Below are positions 60,396 to 64,000 of a DNA stretch of 64,000 nucleotides, piece by piece (positions within the stretch are counted from its first letter, which is position 1; the number at the start of each line of letters is the position of its first letter). The translations under genes and the position numbers were made by a program. The notes under the pieces were generated by a model. The model had not been told where the DNA came from and ran no database searches. It saw nothing but the letters and a program-made list of their open reading frames with translations. Source of the DNA: Cranoglanis bouderius (Eukaryota > Chordata > Actinopteri > Siluriformes > Cranoglanididae); NCBI GenBank assembly GCA_023630585.1, contig CM042543.1:22653260-22717259 (forward strand), in the 5' to 3' direction.

Positions 60396-62005
60396 CACTT
60401 ACTTTACGACACACACACACACACACACCCCCACGCTTACCTTACACACACAATGGAGAAACCCCTCTCTCTTCAATGTAACGTGTAATTATATGTAATT
60501 ATTCCATGTCTAAATAGTGTGATGTTATTTTGTTTACATATATTGTGTGTTTAACTAACCTTAATGACTTTAAATAGTTTTAATCTAGCATATCATTTTA
60601 AATGTCTGTAACCAGGTTTTATTTGTAATATTCTTCACAAATCCATCGAATTTGGTATGTAGTTAATCGTCTCGAGATACCCGGATTGATTATGCATATC
60701 ACATTGCAATGGGATACATCATTTCATGTTTTCACTTAATTTCATTTATAACACGGTATAAGCCAGCTCCTCCCTGGACATTTAAATTAGGGTCCGAGAC
60801 CAGACAAAGAGAGTCATCCGGACATGCAAACCCAACTTCCTGATTGGCCCATAGCCAAAAGAGGCGTGTGCGCTGGTGTTGTTTTAAAACAACACCACGC
60901 TCACTTCACCTTCTTCTTCTTCTTCTTCTTCTTCTTTGGATTTGAGAGTTAGACTTCAGAGTTTGACTTCACTTCTCAACTTCACTTCTTCCGGTTTCTC
61001 TCCCCCCGGGGCCACGTGCCCCGGGAAGAGGAAGCCAGGATCTCTCTCTCTCCGGACACAAGATGCAACTACCTCCGGGCTCACGCCTTTCCAAACAACA
61101 ACCAACCAGCGAACTCTACCCGACCTCGCACAAACTCTCAACCTTGAGGCCATGCAAGTATAGTTAATGACCTATATCTGCGTTAAGATTGGACCCCTGT
61201 GTTACAGGAGAATTAAGTTCGTGCTGGTTCTGAAAAAGGCTAATTAGTTGTGTTTTTGTCTGCTTCCCTTTCTTTCATCACTTTCTCTCTATCCCTTTTC
61301 TCTCCCTGTATATAGATGTGTATATATGTATGTTTTGCTTAGAATTAGTCGTGTGTATCCATAGTCACAAATAGCTATTAAAATCTATTATCCCACGCTT
61401 GATTTTCTCTGTTTTTGGTCACGTGATGAGTCCCTTAAATACTGCATAAGATCTTCGTTACCCGCTCTATCTTTAATAATACACTTCGTGAGTTAATTCT
61501 TCCTGGCCAGAAGGATAAACTCACTCTTTAGAGTTCATAAAGCTGATCTAGGCCACATACATAGTAATAATTAATTATAATCCGTTGTAGTTAATTATCT
61601 ATATGTATATGTGCACCTATATAAATTCCCTTTCATGGCTGATGTATATTTATAACTGGTCACGACACGCGTTGATTAGATATATAGATATATTCCACGC
61701 CACTCGAGCCAATTCCTCACATAAATTGGAGAATACATTTAAACGTGTTAAACATCTTTTTTTTTATTTGTTACATAAATTGTAACTGGTGGAGAATATT
61801 ATTTTAAACGTTGCAGATTCATCCGAGTTACTACACATTCCTGTAGATAACGCGGGCACGCTTTAAAACTCGTCTCCTTTAAAAGGGTGCGTTGAATCCA
61901 AGCGTGCGCTTGTTTCGTTTCATGTTTAAAGTTGATCCATTTCATTATTCTGGCTTAAAAGAATAATGCATAATAATGCCCCCTTTTTGTATAATTTTCG
62001 CTACA
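60156..62005 (+). repeat. 3' LTR of the non-autonomous element
   Basis: 1850 bp; ends CGCTACA followed by the TCCC duplication. See the 5' LTR. Confidence 0.92.
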
Positions 62006-62524
62006 TCCCGCACACCTGTCTTCAATCTCACAAGCACTTTATTTAAGGGCTTTTGTGTTACAGGTTGGACGCGAAGTATTGTTTGTTCTCCCGAATCTTA
62101 CCTTACTGAGCAATTGAATTCTGGACTGATTCTCACGGCATTGACCTCAAAGCTAAGTACCTTGGATTCCGACTTCCTCTAAAGCCCTCTTTCTGTTTAT
62201 GCATCTCGGTGATAGTTTAACGTGCACTTGTGTCTGATTTCTGTTAGCGCTGTGTAGTTAGCACACTTTATGTCTTGACCACTAACTTATGTAAAAGGTT
62301 CTGGGTGCTTATTTTCCGTTTTTCCTTTTCGTTGCTAATTGTGTGTTTTTACTGCTAGCGCTAACGATTTGAGAGAGTGTATAATCTTTGCCACAATAAC
62401 CTGCGAGGTCTCGAAGCCTTCCTAAAGCATTTCTGTTATCCTGTGTCCTTTCTACATGTATGCTGAATAAAGTGACGAAGTTTTTGACCGCAACTGTGTC
62501 CAGCCTTCTTCCGGTGATATAACA
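62006..62524 (+). repeat. 3' LTR of the gypsy element, right part
   Basis: Continues the LTR split at 54528, from CCCGCACACCTGTC to GATATAACA, then the CCATG duplication. A few substitutions distinguish it from the 5' LTR. AATAAA is at 62466-62471. Confidence 0.93.
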
Positions 62525-62529
62525 CCATG

Positions 62530-63114
62530 GTTAGATCATGGAGGGGAATGATGTGACAAACCCTAGGAGTGTGAGTGCATGAAATTTCATTTGAAAACTC
62601 TAAGATAATATTGAAGGTCTCTTCTTCTTCTCTTATCTTGCCAATGACTGTGTGCTATATGTCAATAGAATGGGCTCCCTTGCATTTTATTTACATTTCT
62701 GTTAAAAGCATCCAATCAAGTTCATCAATGTATAAAAAACTATTTTAAAAAATCATGTCAATTTGTCATCTGCAGTAACCTTCTCATGTTATACAATGCA
62801 GTACACTATAGCTACCCGTGAGTTTCAAGATATATGCATTTGAAGATGGAAGCCACCGCACTGCAGTGTGGAACTTGAGGATTAGCATCCCTGGCCTTAC
62901 CTCAGTAGAATATTTCAATACCCTGGAGTAAGCAAAGACTCATATAAAATGAGGAATCTCCTAGAAACATGAACTCCATTCTATATTTAACTTAGCCTGT
63001 TTTCTTTGCTAATGCCATGTTTAGACTAGCATTGATTCTAGTACCTACCATAATTGGATAGGCAGTCAAGTAAAATTGTAGCTAATGGTAAATGTTGGCT
63101 ATTTTCATAATATT

Positions 63115-63149
<35 letters not shown>

Positions 63150-63453
63150 TTTGCAGCCAGGGACCCCTTAAACTGTTAAATGAATTCCACTGACCCCCTC
63201 AATACAAATTTATTTTACAAACAAATACCAACTATTTATGTACTAATAATATAATTTAAATTTGTACAGTAATTTTCTTGCTATTTGTTGGAGCCATAAA
63301 ACCTTTTATTGCTGGACCTTCCACCAAAATATTAGGTCCAATTTGACATTATTTATAGGCCTACTTGTTTTTGAGTTATTGAGGTATGGATTAAACTCAT
63401 GTAATTCATATGACTTACATAACTATAACTACACGAACTCAATCATAAATATA
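62530..63453. other. No gene recognised; (TTTA)n run
   Basis: AT-rich flank of the LTR nest with a (TTTA)n run at 63115-63153. GGGACCCCTTAAACTG and CTGACCCCCTCAATAC nearby suggest another interspersed repeat, not classified. Confidence 0.45.
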
Positions 63454-64000
63454 CAGTGGTGCTTGAAAGAATTTTCTATATATCTGAATACTGTAAATAT
63501 GAATACTGATTTTCACACAAGTCCTAAAAGTAGACAAAGAGAACCCAATTAATAAATGAGACAAAAATGTTATACTTTGTCATTTATTTATTGAGGTAAA
63601 TGATCCAATATTACATATCTGTGAGTCGCAAAAGGATGTGAACCTCCAAGATTAGCAGTTAACTCGAAGGTGAAATTAGAGTCAGGTGATTTCAATCAAT
63701 GGGATGATAATCAGATGTGAGTGAGCACCTTGTTTTATTTAAAGAACAGGGATCTATCAAAGTCTGATCTTCACAACACGTGAAAAGAAAAAAGAGTTGT
63801 TGATGCTCATCAGGCTGGAATAGGTTAAAAACATCTCTAAAGAGTTTGGACTCCACCAATCCACAGTCAGACAGATTGTGTACAAATGGAGGAAATTCAA
63901 GACCACTGTTACCCTCTCCAGGAGTGGTCGACCAACAAAGATCATTCCAAGAGGAGTGTAATAGTCCATGAGGTCACAAAGGGACCCAGGGTAACTTCTA
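63454..64000 (+). mobile_element. Tc1-like element running off the window
   Basis: Begins CAGTGGTGCTTGAAAGAATT after TA (63452-63453). The transposase N-terminus is readable from about 63790: RVVDAHQAG, then, after a frameshift near 63825, ISKEFGLHQSTVRQIVYKWR and LSRSGRPTKI. The right half is beyond the window. Confidence 0.85.

Larger units (their letters stand above)
54529..62005 (+). mobile_element. Non-autonomous LTR retrotransposon (LARD-like), recent insertion
   Basis: 7477 bp: LTRs 54529-56379 (1851 bp) and 60156-62005 (1850 bp), interior 3776 bp. The LTRs begin TGTAGCG and end CGCTACA, a perfect 7-bp inverted pair. The 4-bp target duplication TCCC is at 54525-54528 and 62006-62009. 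By eye the two LTRs differ by two substitutions (near 55216 and 55392), one C in a C-run and one CA unit. A polypurine tract lies right before the 3' LTR. No protease, reverse transcriptase, RNase H or integrase motif was found on either strand, so mobilisation must come from another element. Confidence 0.88.
49428..62524 (+). mobile_element. Ty3/gypsy chromovirus (sushi/Tf1-like) with a nested LTR element
   Basis: Flanked by the 5-bp duplication CCATG (49423-49427 and 62525-62529). 5' LTR 49428-50109; 3' LTR 54362-54528 plus 62006-62524, split by a second LTR element. LTRs begin TGTTA and end TAACA. The LTRs differ at about 11 positions by eye in 682 bp. A single gag-pol frame starts 17 nt after the 5' LTR. 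A self-priming signature replaces a tRNA primer site. Confidence 0.95.

Overview
The window is nuclear DNA of a ray-finned fish. Three vertebrate genes with introns are encoded on the minus strand: gpx2 (about 19.5-21.1 kb), rab15 (22.6-28.2 kb) and max (34.9-43.9 kb). The same neighbours lie together in human 14q23.3. The repeats are of teleost type: many Tc1-like transposons, MITEs, L2-type LINE tails, (TA)n runs and a Ty3/gypsy chromovirus. The abundance of Tc1 elements and TA microsatellites would suit a catfish or another otophysan, but the sequence alone does not fix the species.

Layout. 1-19.4 kb has no recognised coding exon. It holds MITEs, L2 tails, low-complexity DNA and one possible untranslated first exon with a CpG-type promoter near 15.0-15.3 kb (minus). 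gpx2 has two exons, an in-frame UGA for selenocysteine and a well-formed SECIS hairpin 80 nt after the stop. rab15 has seven coding exons; its first intron holds a Tc1-like element. Between rab15 and max lie two nested Tc1-like elements and other relics; fntb, which sits here in human, was not seen. max has five coding exons, including the 27-bp alternative exon. Its introns hold a Tc1 element, a MITE and a ~1.9-kb inverted repeat. A CACGTG E-box, the site Max itself binds, lies just upstream of its start codon.

From 44 kb rightward the window is accessory DNA. It contains a G-rich minisatellite, TA runs, a Tc1 inside another Tc1 (47.4-49.3 kb), and a 13.1-kb LTR nest (49428-62524). The host of the nest is a sushi/Tf1-like Ty3/gypsy element with a single 1356-codon gag-pol frame, a 5-bp target duplication and a 10-nt self-priming signature. 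A second LTR element (54529-62005) has split its 3' LTR. That element has 1.85-kb, nearly identical LTRs, a 4-bp target duplication and no reverse transcriptase or integrase. It looks like a very young non-autonomous (LARD-like) family. The window ends inside another Tc1-like element.

Exon borders were placed by eye from GT/AG sites, reading phase and remembered vertebrate orthologues. No database search was run. Element ages are by-eye counts.
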